A DNA stretch of 64,000 bases from Candidatus Meridianibacter frigidus (GTDB lineage: Bacteria > Vulcanimicrobiota > Vulcanimicrobiia > Vulcanimicrobiales > Vulcanimicrobiaceae). Position numbers and translations under genes: made by a program. The stretch lies in contig QHBJ01000015.1 of the NCBI GenBank assembly GCA_003243975.1, positions 28,064-92,063 on the forward strand. The letters run 5' to 3'. Positions within the stretch are counted from its first letter, which is position 1, and every line of letters begins with the position of its first letter. A model generated the notes under the pieces. That model was not told the DNA's origin, made no database searches, and was given only the letters and a program-made list of their open reading frames with translations. Below are positions 17,302 through 26,657 of this stretch, piece by piece.

Positions 17302-18422
17302 TCTGCCAAATCGCCCTTTACGTCGAGCACGACTTTCGCCGCTGCACCGGAGCTCATCAACTCGAAGGCACGATCGTACTGATCGAACGGCAGAATATGG
17401 GTAATGATCGGACGCAGGTCAACGCGCCCGCTTTTTACCAGGGCCTGCGCCTGATACCACGTCCCGTACATCTTGCGCCCGTTAATGCCCAGCACGGTCA
17501 GACCTTTGAATATGATCCGCTCGGCCAAGTTAATGTTGATAGTGTCGCTGGGAATCCCCAATAATGCCGCGCGCCCGCCATTGCGCACCATAGCCAATCC
17601 GCGATCGATCGCCGAACCGCTGCCGGACATTTCCAGTAGCACGTCAACGCCGTCGCCGTTGGTCCGTTTGAGGATCTCGTCAACCAGATTGGGGTCGGAT
17701 CCGAGGAACACTTCATCGGCGCCGACGCGCGACGCCAGTTCTAGTTTTGCGGGTTTGACGTCGATTGCGTAAACCGAGGCCGCTCCCGCTGCACGCGCAA
17801 CCGGAATGGCCATCAATCCTATGGATCCGACTCCCGTAATAGCGACGCTCTTGGCGCTAACGCCCGCCGCCATCACGGTATGCACGGCATTGCCCAGCGG
17901 ATCGAAAACGGCGGCGAATTCGTCCGGCACGGCGGGATCAAGCTTCCAAACGTTGACCTCGGGCATAACAATACAGTGTGCGAAGCATCCGTCCCGATCG
18001 ACACCGATGATCTTTACGTGCTCGCAAATGTGCGCTTCGCCCGTCCGGCACAAGAAACAAATTCCACACGCAATGTGCCCCTCGCCCGAAACGCGGTCCC
18101 CCACGGAGAGCGAGCGAACCGTCGCCCCGCAGGCCGCTACCCGCCCCATAAACTCATGCCCGATCGTCAAAGGCGGCTTAATGCGTTTTTGCGCCCATTT
18201 GTCCCAGTCGTAGATGTGCGCATCGGTCCCGCACACGCCGGCCTTCTCCACACGAATCAGCACTTCGGAGGGGCCGAAGTTTGGCACTGCGATCTCTCTT
18301 CGCTCGAAACCCCTCTGCGGCGCAACCTTGCGCAGCGCGAGCATCGAGTCCCGAAGATGGGGAGATGCGGAGGCGCGCTGTGCTTTGGAGGCGATCACGG
18401 CAGCGTTATTCGCCTCGGGCAC
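17298..18422 (-). CDS. tdh: L-threonine 3-dehydrogenase
   Basis: Zinc-dependent medium-chain dehydrogenase oxidising L-threonine to 2-amino-3-oxobutyrate with NAD+. The protein has the catalytic zinc site (CGTDAHIYDW, GHEFMGRV), a structural-zinc cysteine cluster (CGICFLCRTGEAHIC) and the Rossmann GVGSIGLMAIPVARAAG. The frame is open to a GTG at 18422, but MLALRKVAPQRGFERREI at 18344 aligns with normal Tdh N termini, so that start is a good alternative; no clear ribosome site decides. Coupled to kbl. Confidence 0.94.
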   Translation of the reverse strand: MPEANNAAVIASKAQRASASPHLRDSMLALRKVAPQRGFERREIAVPNFGPSEVLIRVEKAGVCGTDAHIYDWDKWAQKRIKPPLTIGHEFMGRVAACGATVRSLSVGDRVSGEGHIACGICFLCRTGEAHICEHVKIIGVDRDGCFAHCIVMPEVNVWKLDPAVPDEFAAVFDPLGNAVHTVMAAGVSAKSVAITGVGSIGLMAIPVARAAGAASVYAIDVKPAKLELASRVGADEVFLGSDPNLVDEILKRTNGDGVDVLLEMSGSGSAIDRGLAMVRNGGRAALLGIPSDTININLAERIIFKGLTVLGINGRKMYGTWYQAQALVKSGRVDLRPIITHILPFDQYDRAFELMSSGAAAKVVLDVKGDLAE

Positions 18423-18452
18423 GGCGCGCCCTACGCGCGGTATTATGGGTCC

Positions 18453-19274
18453 CTAGCGGTTATTTTCTCGGATCTTCATCTCTGAAATTACAATGTAACC
18501 GAGCTTCTGAATCGTGCCTTTGTTCTGCGTGACGTAGCGAATGAAGTCTTCGGCTGCCGGCGGACTGCCAGCATGCGTGAACATGTGCTCGTACGACCAA
18601 ATCGGATAGCGACCACTTTCGATGTTCTGCTCCGTAGGGGCGGTGCCGTCAACCTTGAGCACGTTGACCGCTTTGCCTTTGGTATATGCAAACGCAACGT
18701 AGGAGATGGACCCCGGCAGCGATGCGATCGTAGTGACGACTTGACCCGAAGAATCTTCCACCTGGCCACCTTCGGCAATCTTTGAAGTGCCCATCACCGT
18801 GGCATTAAAAACCGCGCGCGTTCCGGATGAGCGCGGCCGGTTGATAACGATAACCGCACCATCCCGACCGCCAACGTCCTTCCAGTTCTTTACCCGTCCG
18901 GCGAAGATGTCTCGAATTTGCTTTCTTGAGAGACCTGTAACGCCCGTGCCCGGATTTGCGATCACGCCGAATCCAACGACACAAACCTTGTGGTCTTTTA
19001 GGCCGCTGTTACCCGGCGCAATAACGTCGGAATCGCCGATGTCAACCGAACGTGACATGGCCTGCGAGATGCCCACGTACGAGCCACCTCCAGAAACCGC
19101 AATCCTGACTTCCGGATGCTTCTCTTGATAAGCCTGCGCGGACTCTTTGACCAACGGCAACAGCGCACTGGAGCCAACGGCCGTGACGTTCGTGTCGGCC
19201 GTCGCAACCAGCGGAAGCAACATTGTCCCGATGGCCGCACCGAAAGTAAGACATTTTAACATTGTAATCCTCAT
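18453..19274 (-). CDS. pstS: Phosphate-binding protein PstS of phosphate ABC transporter
   Basis: Exported substrate-binding protein of the high-affinity phosphate importer. The 273 residues begin with a signal peptide (LTFGAAIGTMLLPLVATA) and show the PstS pocket motifs VGSSALLPL, SGGGSYVGI, GDSDV and NRPRSSGTRAVFN. It follows the porin gene by six bases, so the two probably share the Pho-box promoter upstream of the porin rather than the pstCAB promoter. Confidence 0.95.
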   Translation of the reverse strand: MRITMLKCLTFGAAIGTMLLPLVATADTNVTAVGSSALLPLVKESAQAYQEKHPEVRIAVSGGGSYVGISQAMSRSVDIGDSDVIAPGNSGLKDHKVCVVGFGVIANPGTGVTGLSRKQIRDIFAGRVKNWKDVGGRDGAVIVINRPRSSGTRAVFNATVMGTSKIAEGGQVEDSSGQVVTTIASLPGSISYVAFAYTKGKAVNVLKVDGTAPTEQNIESGRYPIWSYEHMFTHAGSPPAAEDFIRYVTQNKGTIQKLGYIVISEMKIRENNR

Positions 19275-19280
19275 CTAGCG

Positions 19281-20816
19281 TTAGAACGAAAACTCGAGTT
19301 GAGTGCGGTTGTATTTGAAGTCGAAGGGGGAACCCGTTTGAGTGCGATCGGCGTACCGATGGCGGATGGAGAGTCCGTGATAGGTTTTCTTCGGATCTAC
19401 CGGATTGAAAAAGTATTGAACGTCGACGTTTAACTCTTGCCGTGCGTCGGTGCCGCCCGAAACCGGCAAGCTATACCCGTACCATGCTTTGGCAACAATG
19501 GCTTTGAATCGGTGGTTGCTGGTTTGGAACGTTCCGGAAATCTTTTGTGCATCGCCCGGTTTATGCACGTCGGCCAGCCCTTGCGAAATGGTTGTGGTGT
19601 ACAACGGATCGGTCGCATAGCTGTCGGAGTACGGTGACGCGACGCTTCCGCCGTAGCAATAGATCGTGCCGGCCGGCGCGCCGGCCACGGCGCCGCCTTT
19701 GATGCCGCCAAAGACGCCACCGGGCCCCAGCCCGCATTTGGTGGTGACGTAGAGCTCGTGCGGCATCGCGTTGAGACTGAATGCGAGATCCACATTCTTC
19801 CCAAAACTCGCGCTAATCTGCATTCCAAACGTATGATTGTGAACCGTACCAAGGTACGCCGCTCCGGTGTCGTTCTCAGCGATGTACTGCGCGGCCACGA
19901 ATGGGTTCATGGGCGATTTCGGAGCGTAGTTATATTTGATGTCGGCGTGCGTGAGATTTATCAGGTCGTAAATGTTGTAGTTATAAAGGTTCAAGGTAGC
20001 ATTTGCCCCCAGTTTCTGGCTGCCCCAAAATAACAGGAATCCTTTGGTGGTGCGCTGCGGATTGCACGGGTCTCCCGGCACGGGGATATTTCCGGCTACG
20101 GGGGGCGCCGGAAACGGCGGACCAACGACGCCCGGCACCTTGCCCGTGGGATTCACGGTGGCGCAGCTCGTCAGGAGCGTATTGGAGTCGAACGTCGAGG
20201 TGACGCGATGGCGAAAGCGCGCCATGTACATTGCCCCCAGCGTCAGATTTCGCGTAACGCTGCCTTGTAGCAGGGTGCCTTGGTAGACCGTCGGCACGAT
20301 TCGCGAGTCCGAGGGGCCCGCCCAGGGAGTATTGATGAGTTCCTTGCCCGTTTGGGCGTTCACGTACTTGTTCTTGTACTGCAGGTAGTACTCTCCCAGA
20401 AGGGAGAGCGCATACCCCGGCAACGTGTTGTCTACGCGCGGATTGAATCCGGGATTGTTCCCGTTGGCACCAAACGGTTCCGCTGCGAAGTAGGTTGCGC
20501 CGATGATCCAAGGCGAGGTGCCGAACTGATACTCGGCCTGCAGTTTTCCGCCCACGTTGAATGCGGCCGCGTTGCACTGCGGAATGCTGCCCGCGCCCAC
20601 GCCGGCGCTGTCGCAGTTAAACTTGTTGGTTCGGGTAAAGTAGAAAGCGCGGGCGTTGCCGCTAATCTTGATGACGTCGGCCGTGGGAGCCGGTTTTGGC
20701 GAAGGCGTGCTCGTTGTATCCGCCTTGGCCGCCCCAACACCGCACAGCGCGAATAGCGCTCCCAGTAACAGGTGCGCCACGAAATTTCGCACGTTAAGAT
20801 ATCCCTTTTTCAGCAT
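19281..20816 (-). CDS. Porin-like outer membrane beta-barrel protein
   Basis: About 511 residues: signal peptide (LLLGALFALCGVGAAKA), a Pro/Thr-rich linker, then alternating beta-strand-like sequence with aromatic girdles, ending TQLEFSF, a typical outer-membrane insertion signal with terminal Phe. No specific porin family is recognised, though the layout is that of a 16-18 strand barrel. Its position between Pho boxes and pstS suggests phosphate or polyphosphate entry, by analogy with OprP. The frame extends to 20849, but promoter position favours ATG 20816 or GTG 20792, the latter with AAGGGA upstream. Confidence 0.72.
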   Translation of the reverse strand: MLKKGYLNVRNFVAHLLLGALFALCGVGAAKADTTSTPSPKPAPTADVIKISGNARAFYFTRTNKFNCDSAGVGAGSIPQCNAAAFNVGGKLQAEYQFGTSPWIIGATYFAAEPFGANGNNPGFNPRVDNTLPGYALSLLGEYYLQYKNKYVNAQTGKELINTPWAGPSDSRIVPTVYQGTLLQGSVTRNLTLGAMYMARFRHRVTSTFDSNTLLTSCATVNPTGKVPGVVGPPFPAPPVAGNIPVPGDPCNPQRTTKGFLLFWGSQKLGANATLNLYNYNIYDLINLTHADIKYNYAPKSPMNPFVAAQYIAENDTGAAYLGTVHNHTFGMQISASFGKNVDLAFSLNAMPHELYVTTKCGLGPGGVFGGIKGGAVAGAPAGTIYCYGGSVASPYSDSYATDPLYTTTISQGLADVHKPGDAQKISGTFQTSNHRFKAIVAKAWYGYSLPVSGGTDARQELNVDVQYFFNPVDPKKTYHGLSIRHRYADRTQTGSPFDFKYNRTQLEFSF

Positions 20817-20851
20817 GCGAGTGGTAACGGCCACAGTGTAGCGGCCCAAGA

Positions 20852-20888
20852 TTAACCCTGCGTTAGACGGCGCTTAAGACACGTTAAG
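20852..20888 (-). promoter_or_regulatory. Pho-box array upstream of porin-pstS
   Basis: Four TTAA/TTAG-type repeats on the plus strand begin at 20852, 20863, 20874 and 20884, spacing 11, 11 and 10. On the coding strand they read CTTAA-like. A TACACT box at 20835-20840 follows 11 bases later and is a plausible -10. The array has the same spacing and orientation as the one before pstC, so it is probably bound by the PhoB encoded nearby. Confidence 0.8.
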
Positions 20889-20925
20889 GCCACTCGTGCT
20901 TTAAGGAGGCACTTTGGAGTCGAAA

Positions 20926-21714
20926 TTAGCCGTAACGGCCGGTGATGTAGTCTTCAGTGCGCTTATCTTTCGGCTTCGTGAAGACTTCTGAGGTCGTCCC
21001 GATCTCGATCAAATCACCCAGCAAGAAGAATGAGGTAAAATCCGATATCCGGGCAGCCTGCTGCATCGAGTGCGTGACGATGACGACGGTGTAATCACGC
21101 TTCAACTCACCGATGAGATCCTCGATCTTGGAGGTCGCAATCGGATCCAGGGCGCTGGCCGGCTCGTCCATCAAGATGACTTCGGGTTCCACCGCGAGTA
21201 CGCGGGCGATGCATAACCGTTGCTGCTGACCACCGGAGAGGTCCAAGGCGGATTCGTTCAGGCGGTCCTTCACCTCGTCCCACAATGCCGCACGGCGCAG
21301 GCCGCGCTCGCAAACCTCGGCCAGCTTGCGCCGGTCGCTCAAGCCGTGGATTTTGGGACCGTATACCACATTCTCATAAATCGTTTTCGGAAACGGATTC
21401 GGCCGCTGAAATACCATGCCGATGCGGTGCCGAATGGTTACGGGATCGACGTCTTTGCCGTAAATGTCCTGGCCGTCCAGTCGCACGTGACCCTTCACCG
21501 TCACCCCGGGGGAGAGATCGTGCATGCGGTTCAGCGCTCGAATGAAGGTTGACTTTCCACATCCCGACGGGCCGATCAGCGCGGTAACACGGTTCTCGGG
21601 AACGTCCATCGATGCGTCTTTAATCGCCTGAAATTCGCCGTAGAATACGTTGAGATCTTTAACTTCTAGTTTCGTCGCGCGCACCGGCGTGGTTACGGGC
21701 TCGGTTGAAAGCAT
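20926..21714 (-). CDS. pstB: Phosphate ABC transporter ATP-binding protein
   Basis: ATPase subunit of the phosphate importer, on the cytoplasmic face. The 262 residues contain Walker [10 protein letters not shown], the PstB-typical [15 protein letters not shown], signature LSGGQQQR, Walker B VILMDEP and the switch His in VTHSM. It starts two bases after the pstA stop. It ends before the second Pho-box array, so transcription of porin-pstS is probably separately boosted. Confidence 0.97.
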   Translation of the reverse strand: MLSTEPVTTPVRATKLEVKDLNVFYGEFQAIKDASMDVPENRVTALIGPSGCGKSTFIRALNRMHDLSPGVTVKGHVRLDGQDIYGKDVDPVTIRHRIGMVFQRPNPFPKTIYENVVYGPKIHGLSDRRKLAEVCERGLRRAALWDEVKDRLNESALDLSGGQQQRLCIARVLAVEPEVILMDEPASALDPIATSKIEDLIGELKRDYTVVIVTHSMQQAARISDFTSFFLLGDLIEIGTTSEVFTKPKDKRTEDYITGRYG

Positions 21715-21716
21715 GG

Positions 21717-22631
21717 CTACTTTCCTGTAAAATGCCGGCTGAGGCCGCGCCCCAAAATGCGCGCGCTAATGTTAAATACCAAGACGATCAACAACAGAAC
21801 GAGCGCCGAACCATTCCCAATATCGACGGCATCAGGAACAAGACCTTCGGAGTGGGTGTACCACAAATGCACCGAGAGCGTTTCCGCCGGATGGAAAGGA
21901 TTCCAGTTGAACGCGCTCCTTCCCGGCGAGACACTGACTCCCGCTGTGTAAATCAACACCGCAGTTTCGCCGATGATCCGCCCGGCGATGAGAATAATGC
22001 CCGTGGTTAGCGGGGCAATGGAACCGGGGAGGACGACGCGCCGGATCGTTTGCCACTTGGTAGCGCCCAGTGCCATCGAGCCCTCGCGCAAGGCTTGAGG
22101 CACGCTGGCTAGTCCTTCTTGCGTGACGCGCATCAGGGCCGGCAGATTCAAAAGCGTCAGCGCCAGCGCTCCGCCCAGCGCGGTAAAATGCCAATGCAAA
22201 ACTTGAACGAAGACGATTAACCCGAAGAGGCCCATGACGATTGATGGAATCGTTGCCAGCGATTCGGCGCAGAACTGAACCGTGGAGTTGAATAGACCCG
22301 GCCTCGCATACTCCTGCAGATAGATGCCCGCAGCGGTAGCCACCGGTACCGTGAAGATGAGCGTTAGCACCAGAATATAGAATGAATTGAAGATCTCGGG
22401 ACCGATGCCGCCTCCGGCGCTTATTTCACTGGGGGGCGCCGTCAGGAAATGCCACGATATGACGTGCGCGCCCAAGTAGAGCAGATAGCCGATAAACACC
22501 GCAAGCAGCAGTACGATACCAAGCGCTGCGGTCCACAAAAGCCCCGTCGCAACCGCGTCGGCCAACCGTCGCTGCGAAGCGTTATCTTTTCGAACGAACG
22601 GGGTGGCCGTTGACGGAGTCGTCGCGGTCAT
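21717..22631 (-). CDS. pstA: Phosphate ABC transporter permease PstA
   Basis: Integral membrane subunit, 304 residues, with an N-terminal cytoplasmic tail and six predicted hydrophobic helices, including the permease loop [22 protein letters not shown] that docks on PstB. The start at 22631 is preferred to 22655 because it overlaps the pstC stop by four bases (ATGA), as elsewhere in this genome. Confidence 0.95.
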   Translation of the reverse strand: MTATTPSTATPFVRKDNASQRRLADAVATGLLWTAALGIVLLLAVFIGYLLYLGAHVISWHFLTAPPSEISAGGGIGPEIFNSFYILVLTLIFTVPVATAAGIYLQEYARPGLFNSTVQFCAESLATIPSIVMGLFGLIVFVQVLHWHFTALGGALALTLLNLPALMRVTQEGLASVPQALREGSMALGATKWQTIRRVVLPGSIAPLTTGIILIAGRIIGETAVLIYTAGVSVSPGRSAFNWNPFHPAETLSVHLWYTHSEGLVPDAVDIGNGSALVLLLIVLVFNISARILGRGLSRHFTGK

Positions 22632-23527
22632 AGCGCGCTTCGCTTGAGAGCCCATCGCACCAGCGTGATCAGCGCCATCGCAATGAGCAACAGTAAGAAG
22701 GCCATCGAGAAAAGCGAGTGCTGCAGAACAGAGCCTTGCTGGGCGCTTCCCATGTCGGTAACGATCTCGGTCGTGAGCGTTGCCGCTGGATTGAGTAGTC
22801 CCTGCGGGATGACCGCGCTGTTGCCGATGACCATCTGAACCGCTAGAGCCTCGCCGATGGCACGCGCGATGCCTAAGATGAGCGCGACGGTCAGACCGCT
22901 GCGCGCCGCGGGCAGCAAAACGTGGAAGATCGTCTGCCAGCGCGTCGCCCCTAACGCCATCGACGCTTCCTTGATCGTAACCGGCACCGACTTGAGCGCA
23001 TCTTCGGAGAGCGAGATGACCGTAGGTAGAATCATGATCGAAAGCACGATGCCGGCCGTCAACAGACCGAATCCCGTTTGGCTACCGAGGTGCAGACGGA
23101 TCAGCGGCGCCAGCAGCGTGAGGCCCAACCAGCCATAGACCACCGACGGAATCCCAACTAGAATTTCGATAGCCGGCTTCATGATGGATCCCAAACGCGG
23201 TGGAGCAAGTTGCGAAAGGAAAATCCCGACCGCGATTCCCAACGGGCCGCCCATCACGATGGCAAAGAATGTCACCGCCAGCGATCCCACGATGAAAGCG
23301 AGGGCTCCCGGAGAGCGGCTGTCCGGCTCAAAGGCGGCGGAACCTAAGAACGCGAGCGGTGAGATGTGGTCGACAAAAAATAGCCGCAATCCCTCGCTGG
23401 CCAGGTAAACAACGATCGCGGCCATCGCCAGGATGACAAAGGCGCTGGCCGCTAAGAGAACGCCCCGCGCAATACTCTCTTGAACGTGGGCACGGCTCGA
23501 ATGAGTCGCAATCACAGGTCCAACCAT
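22628..23527 (-). CDS. pstC: Phosphate ABC transporter permease PstC
   Basis: Integral membrane subunit, 299 residues, partner of PstA. It has the coupling-helix loop KEASMALGATRWQTIFHVLLPAA and six hydrophobic helices. The first gene after the 23544-23580 Pho-box array. The array and a TACGAT -10-like box leave almost no leader before ATG 23527; the predicted start of transcription (about 23518) falls inside the first codons, so a GTG at 23515 is a realistic alternative start. Confidence 0.94.
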   Translation of the reverse strand: MVGPVIATHSSRAHVQESIARGVLLAASAFVILAMAAIVVYLASEGLRLFFVDHISPLAFLGSAAFEPDSRSPGALAFIVGSLAVTFFAIVMGGPLGIAVGIFLSQLAPPRLGSIMKPAIEILVGIPSVVYGWLGLTLLAPLIRLHLGSQTGFGLLTAGIVLSIMILPTVISLSEDALKSVPVTIKEASMALGATRWQTIFHVLLPAARSGLTVALILGIARAIGEALAVQMVIGNSAVIPQGLLNPAATLTTEIVTDMGSAQQGSVLQHSLFSMAFLLLLIAMALITLVRWALKRSAL

Positions 23528-23543
23528 CGTAAGGAGAGCTTTT

Positions 23544-23580
23544 CTAAGCCCACCTTAAGCGCAGATTAAGGAAGATTAAG
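23544..23580 (-). promoter_or_regulatory. Pho-box array upstream of pstCAB
   Basis: Four repeats on the plus strand (CTAAG, TTAAG, TTAAG, TTAAG) begin at 23544, 23555, 23566 and 23576, spacing 11, 11 and 10. Read on the coding strand they are CTTAA repeats with about 11-base periodicity, the geometry of Pho boxes bound by tandem PhoB-type dimers and close to the cyanobacterial PyTTAAPyPy repeats. Confidence 0.82.
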
Positions 23581-23737
23581 AAGCGGTACTTTGTTGCTCG
23601 TCCGAATCAAACGCCGCGGTAAAGAGGTCACGCGCGTGCTGCCACGTGAGTTCGTTGCGACAGTCGTTTATCAAAGCCAGGAGCCACGCGCGAACTTGCA
23701 GGTCTCCGATCGCCGGAATAGTCGACATCTGCTGCAT
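23576..23737 (-). CDS. Possible small protein between phoR and pstC
   Basis: An open frame of 53 codons beginning MQQMSTIPAIGDLQVRAWL and ending in the Pho-box array (its TAA is part of the last repeat). The composition is protein-like (amphipathic, Trp-containing helices) and it fills an otherwise gene-free 255-base gap, but it has no recognisable family, no clear ribosome site and no length support. It could be chance. Confidence 0.3.
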   Translation of the reverse strand: MQQMSTIPAIGDLQVRAWLLALINDCRNELTWQHARDLFTAAFDSDEQQSTAS

Positions 23738-23782
23738 GCGTAAATCTTTGCATGTGGAGATAAAGCCCAGTTTATGACGAGC

Positions 23783-24916
23783 TTAAGCTTTGCGAACGCC
23801 CGCCTGGGTCAGCGGAATGCGGCACACAAAGCGCGCCCCACTGCCGAGAAGCGAGCGGGCGGTGATCGTGCCCCCATGGCCTTCGGCGATTTGCTTAACA
23901 ATGGAGAGCCCCAGGCCGGCACCGCTCGACGCGCGTGTGCGCGAAGGATCCACCACGTAAAATCGCTCGAAGATATGTGGCAGATCTTTGAAGGGGATTC
24001 CGATTCCCGTATCCGCCACGACGATGCGCGCGTCTTGGTCTTTGCGGGCGAGCTCTATTTTCACCGCGCCGCCCGAACTCGTGAACCGCAGTGCGTTATC
24101 GACCAGGTTGACAACCACTTGCCCGATACGATCGCCGTCGATGTCCGCGAAAACCTCTTCGCCGAGCTTCACTACAAGCTTCACACCAGCGGCGGCAGCT
24201 TGCGGTTCGAAGCTCTGCACGATCGGGCGGATCACTTCGTCGAGTCGCGTGCGTTTGAATTCCAGGCGCAGGTCACCGGATTCGGCGCGCGCTTGCTCTA
24301 AAAAGCGGTTCACCAGCGTCACGAGCCGGTCAACCTGTCCCAGCGCCTGAGGCAAGAACAAGTCGGCAGTGGCATCGTCGGGCGACGCGCTCACCGTTTC
24401 TAGCATCAGCTTAATCGAAGAAAGCGGCGTGCGAAGCTCGTGGGAAACGCTGGAAAGAAACTCCTGGCGCGCACGTTCAATGGCCAGCAGCTCGGTTTGG
24501 TCTTCAGCTAGGATGAGGGCGCCGCCGATGTTTTCACCCTCATCGGCCATCGGATAGGCCGACACGGCGTACTTACGGCTGCCTACCTTTCCCGGCACGA
24601 TGAGCGGTCCCATCGAGGCTTCGCCGGCCAAGGCCTCATTCGCGCGACGCTCCAACTGGATGGATGCCGTCACCTCAATCACATGCAGCCCCTCGGCGCG
24701 TTCCGGGTCGAAACCAAAAATCATACCCGCAGAACGGTTCGCGAATATAATTCGCCCGTGTATGTCAAGCATCAAGACGCCGAGCGGAAGAGCGCGCACC
24801 AAGCGGTCGAATCGCTGGTCGATCTGGGGCACCAAGCTCGGTTCCGGCGTAATCGGACGACGGATCAACTGACTGCGGCGCGCGATCAGAAAACCCGCGA
24901 ACGCGCCCAGGACCAC
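23783..24916 (-). CDS. phoR: Phosphate regulon sensor histidine kinase PhoR
   Basis: Kinase that phosphorylates PhoB under phosphate limitation. Order: N-terminal hydrophobic segment (VLGAFAGFLIARR), PAS domain (about 35-150), HisKA with SVSHELRTPLSSI, and HATPase with NLVDNALRFT, DTGIGIP and GAGLGLSIVKQ. The given start is a GTG. The frame stays open and hydrophobic upstream (ALWLAVAA) towards the phoB stop at 24957, so translation probably begins a little earlier at a non-ATG codon, giving a full transmembrane helix. Confidence 0.9.
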   Translation of the reverse strand: MVLGAFAGFLIARRSQLIRRPITPEPSLVPQIDQRFDRLVRALPLGVLMLDIHGRIIFANRSAGMIFGFDPERAEGLHVIEVTASIQLERRANEALAGEASMGPLIVPGKVGSRKYAVSAYPMADEGENIGGALILAEDQTELLAIERARQEFLSSVSHELRTPLSSIKLMLETVSASPDDATADLFLPQALGQVDRLVTLVNRFLEQARAESGDLRLEFKRTRLDEVIRPIVQSFEPQAAAAGVKLVVKLGEEVFADIDGDRIGQVVVNLVDNALRFTSSGGAVKIELARKDQDARIVVADTGIGIPFKDLPHIFERFYVVDPSRTRASSGAGLGLSIVKQIAEGHGGTITARSLLGSGARFVCRIPLTQAGVRKA

Positions 24917-24956
24917 CGCCGCAACGGCCAGCCACAGTGCGGAAGAAAGCGTGCAG

Positions 24957-25679
24957 CTACTCCTTGAACATGTAGCCGCGGCTACGAACGGTTACGATGT
25001 GGCGCGGATTGCGCGAATCGACTTCTATTTTTTCGCGCAGCCAGCGAATATGTACGCTCACCGTTTGATGCTCGCCCTCAAAATCATATCCCCACACTTT
25101 ATCCAGCAGCGTTTGCCGCGTTACGACGCGCCCACTGTTTTCCATCAGCAGCTGTAGGAGCGCAAATTCCTTCGGAGCCAGCGGAACCTCGCGATCTCGC
25201 ACCATGAGGCGCTGGCGCGAAGGATCCAACACGATCCCTCCCGCCGAAATCACATCTTCCCTTTCCTGCGGTTGGCCGCGGCGCAGACGGGCTTTGACGC
25301 GAGCCAAGAACTCGTGCAAGGAAAATGGCTTGGTGACGTAGTCATCGGCGCCCAATTCGAGAGCCAGCACCTTGTCGATCTCCTGGTCCTTGGCCGTAAG
25401 CATGATGATCGGCACCGAACTGCTCTTGCGAATCGCCTTGCATGCCTCGATGCCATCCAGTACGGGAAGCATAATGTCCAGCACAATCAGGTCGGGGTCT
25501 TCGCGAGCCGCCATCCCAATGGCGGCGCGGCCGTCGCCCGCAGTGCACACGGTGTATCCGCTGCGCTCGAGGTTGTAGCGCAGTGTTTGTAAGATGGCGG
25601 ACTCATCGTCGACCACGAGAATCTTCTTGCCGCTCTCCGGATTCTTGCGCGCGGCGGTTTGTTTATCCGTTGCGTTCAT
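24957..25679 (-). CDS. phoB: Phosphate regulon response regulator PhoB
   Basis: OmpR-class regulator of 240 residues: receiver domain with acidic pocket VVDDE, phospho-Asp in VLDIMLP and conserved Lys in VTKPF, then a winged-helix DNA-binding domain (LLMENSGRVVTRQTLLDKVWG, VSVHIRWLREKIE). Immediately upstream of phoR and near the pst genes, it is the expected regulator of the two Pho-box arrays. Its start overlaps the preceding dehydrogenase by 17 bases. Confidence 0.94.
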   Translation of the reverse strand: MNATDKQTAARKNPESGKKILVVDDESAILQTLRYNLERSGYTVCTAGDGRAAIGMAAREDPDLIVLDIMLPVLDGIEACKAIRKSSSVPIIMLTAKDQEIDKVLALELGADDYVTKPFSLHEFLARVKARLRRGQPQEREDVISAGGIVLDPSRQRLMVRDREVPLAPKEFALLQLLMENSGRVVTRQTLLDKVWGYDFEGEHQTVSVHIRWLREKIEVDSRNPRHIVTVRSRGYMFKE

Positions 25680-26547
25680 AGAATTTCACCACGGCGCTAT
25701 AGTCCAGTGCGCCATCGCCTTTTTCGGATTGAGCGGTAAATATTTGATAGGCCAGATCGGAAGCCGGCATCGGCATCTCGGCTTCTCTAGCAGCATCCAG
25801 AGCCGCCCTCAAATCTTTGCGCAGCAGATCCATCGCAAAACCGCCGTCGAAGCGACCAGCGAACCACGTCTTCGGAAGCCAATTTTCCAGCAAGTAGTTG
25901 GCGCCCGTCGCCGTCGCGATAACCTTTCGAACCTCCGAGACATCCGCTCCCGCGCGCTGGGCGAATGTAAGCCCTTCTGCATTGGCAAGCATGATGATCG
26001 AAATCATCACTTGGTTGACGAGCTTGACCGTCTCGCCCATTCCCACCGGTCCCAAATGCGTGCAGGAGCCGAGCGCTTGCAAAAGCGGCTTCGCACGTGC
26101 GAAATCTTCCGCCGACCCGCCCACCATGATGGTTAGCGTGCCGTCTTTCGCGCGCTGCGGGCCGCCACTTACGGGCGCGTCGATGAAGCGATGGCCGGCA
26201 TCGCGAACGCGCTGCGCGATCGCGCGTGTGGCGACGGGTGAAATCGTCGACATGTCGATAAACAATGTATCCGGCGCAGCGCCCCGCAGCAAGCCGCCCG
26301 CGCTGAAAAACACTCCTTCGACTTGCGGGGCATCCGGCACGCAGATGATCACCACGTTGGACGCCGCGGCTACCGCCGCAGCGTCGCCACTCTCCCGCAA
26401 TCCATCCGGCAGCAAACGCTCCAATCGCTCGCGACGGCGATGCACCGCGGCCGTAACTGCGTAACCATTGCGCAGGAGTGTGCGCGCCATCGGCTCGCCC
26501 ATGGCACCGATGCCGATAAAGCCGACTTTTGTATCGGGTGGCAACAT
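25663..26547 (-). CDS. 3-hydroxyisobutyrate dehydrogenase-family NAD(P) oxidoreductase
   Basis: A 294-residue beta-hydroxyacid dehydrogenase. N-terminal Rossmann GFIGIGAMGEPMA, the substrate-binding DAPVSGG, and the catalytic Lys in GETVKLVNQ. Family members act on 3-hydroxyisobutyrate, tartronate semialdehyde or succinic semialdehyde; the substrate cannot be read. The start at 26547 places the Rossmann motif at the N terminus; the longer opening adds low-complexity sequence. Divergent from the aldolase gene. Confidence 0.88.
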   Translation of the reverse strand: MLPPDTKVGFIGIGAMGEPMARTLLRNGYAVTAAVHRRRERLERLLPDGLRESGDAAAVAAASNVVIICVPDAPQVEGVFFSAGGLLRGAAPDTLFIDMSTISPVATRAIAQRVRDAGHRFIDAPVSGGPQRAKDGTLTIMVGGSAEDFARAKPLLQALGSCTHLGPVGMGETVKLVNQVMISIIMLANAEGLTFAQRAGADVSEVRKVIATATGANYLLENWLPKTWFAGRFDGGFAMDLLRKDLRAALDAAREAEMPMPASDLAYQIFTAQSEKGDGALDYSAVVKFYERNG

Positions 26548-26657
26548 GGCCGGAGCACTTGCGTGGCGCGGACCATGGCCCCTGCGCGCGAACCATAGGG
26601 GCCGGCTGCGCGTCCGGGGAACGCGACGGAACCGCCCTCTTGAAGTAGGAGTTCCCG

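Noticed and set aside
20817..20849. Longer start for the porin gene at 20849
   Set aside because: It would put the start codon next to the Pho boxes and upstream of the expected transcription start; the added residues are not signal-like.
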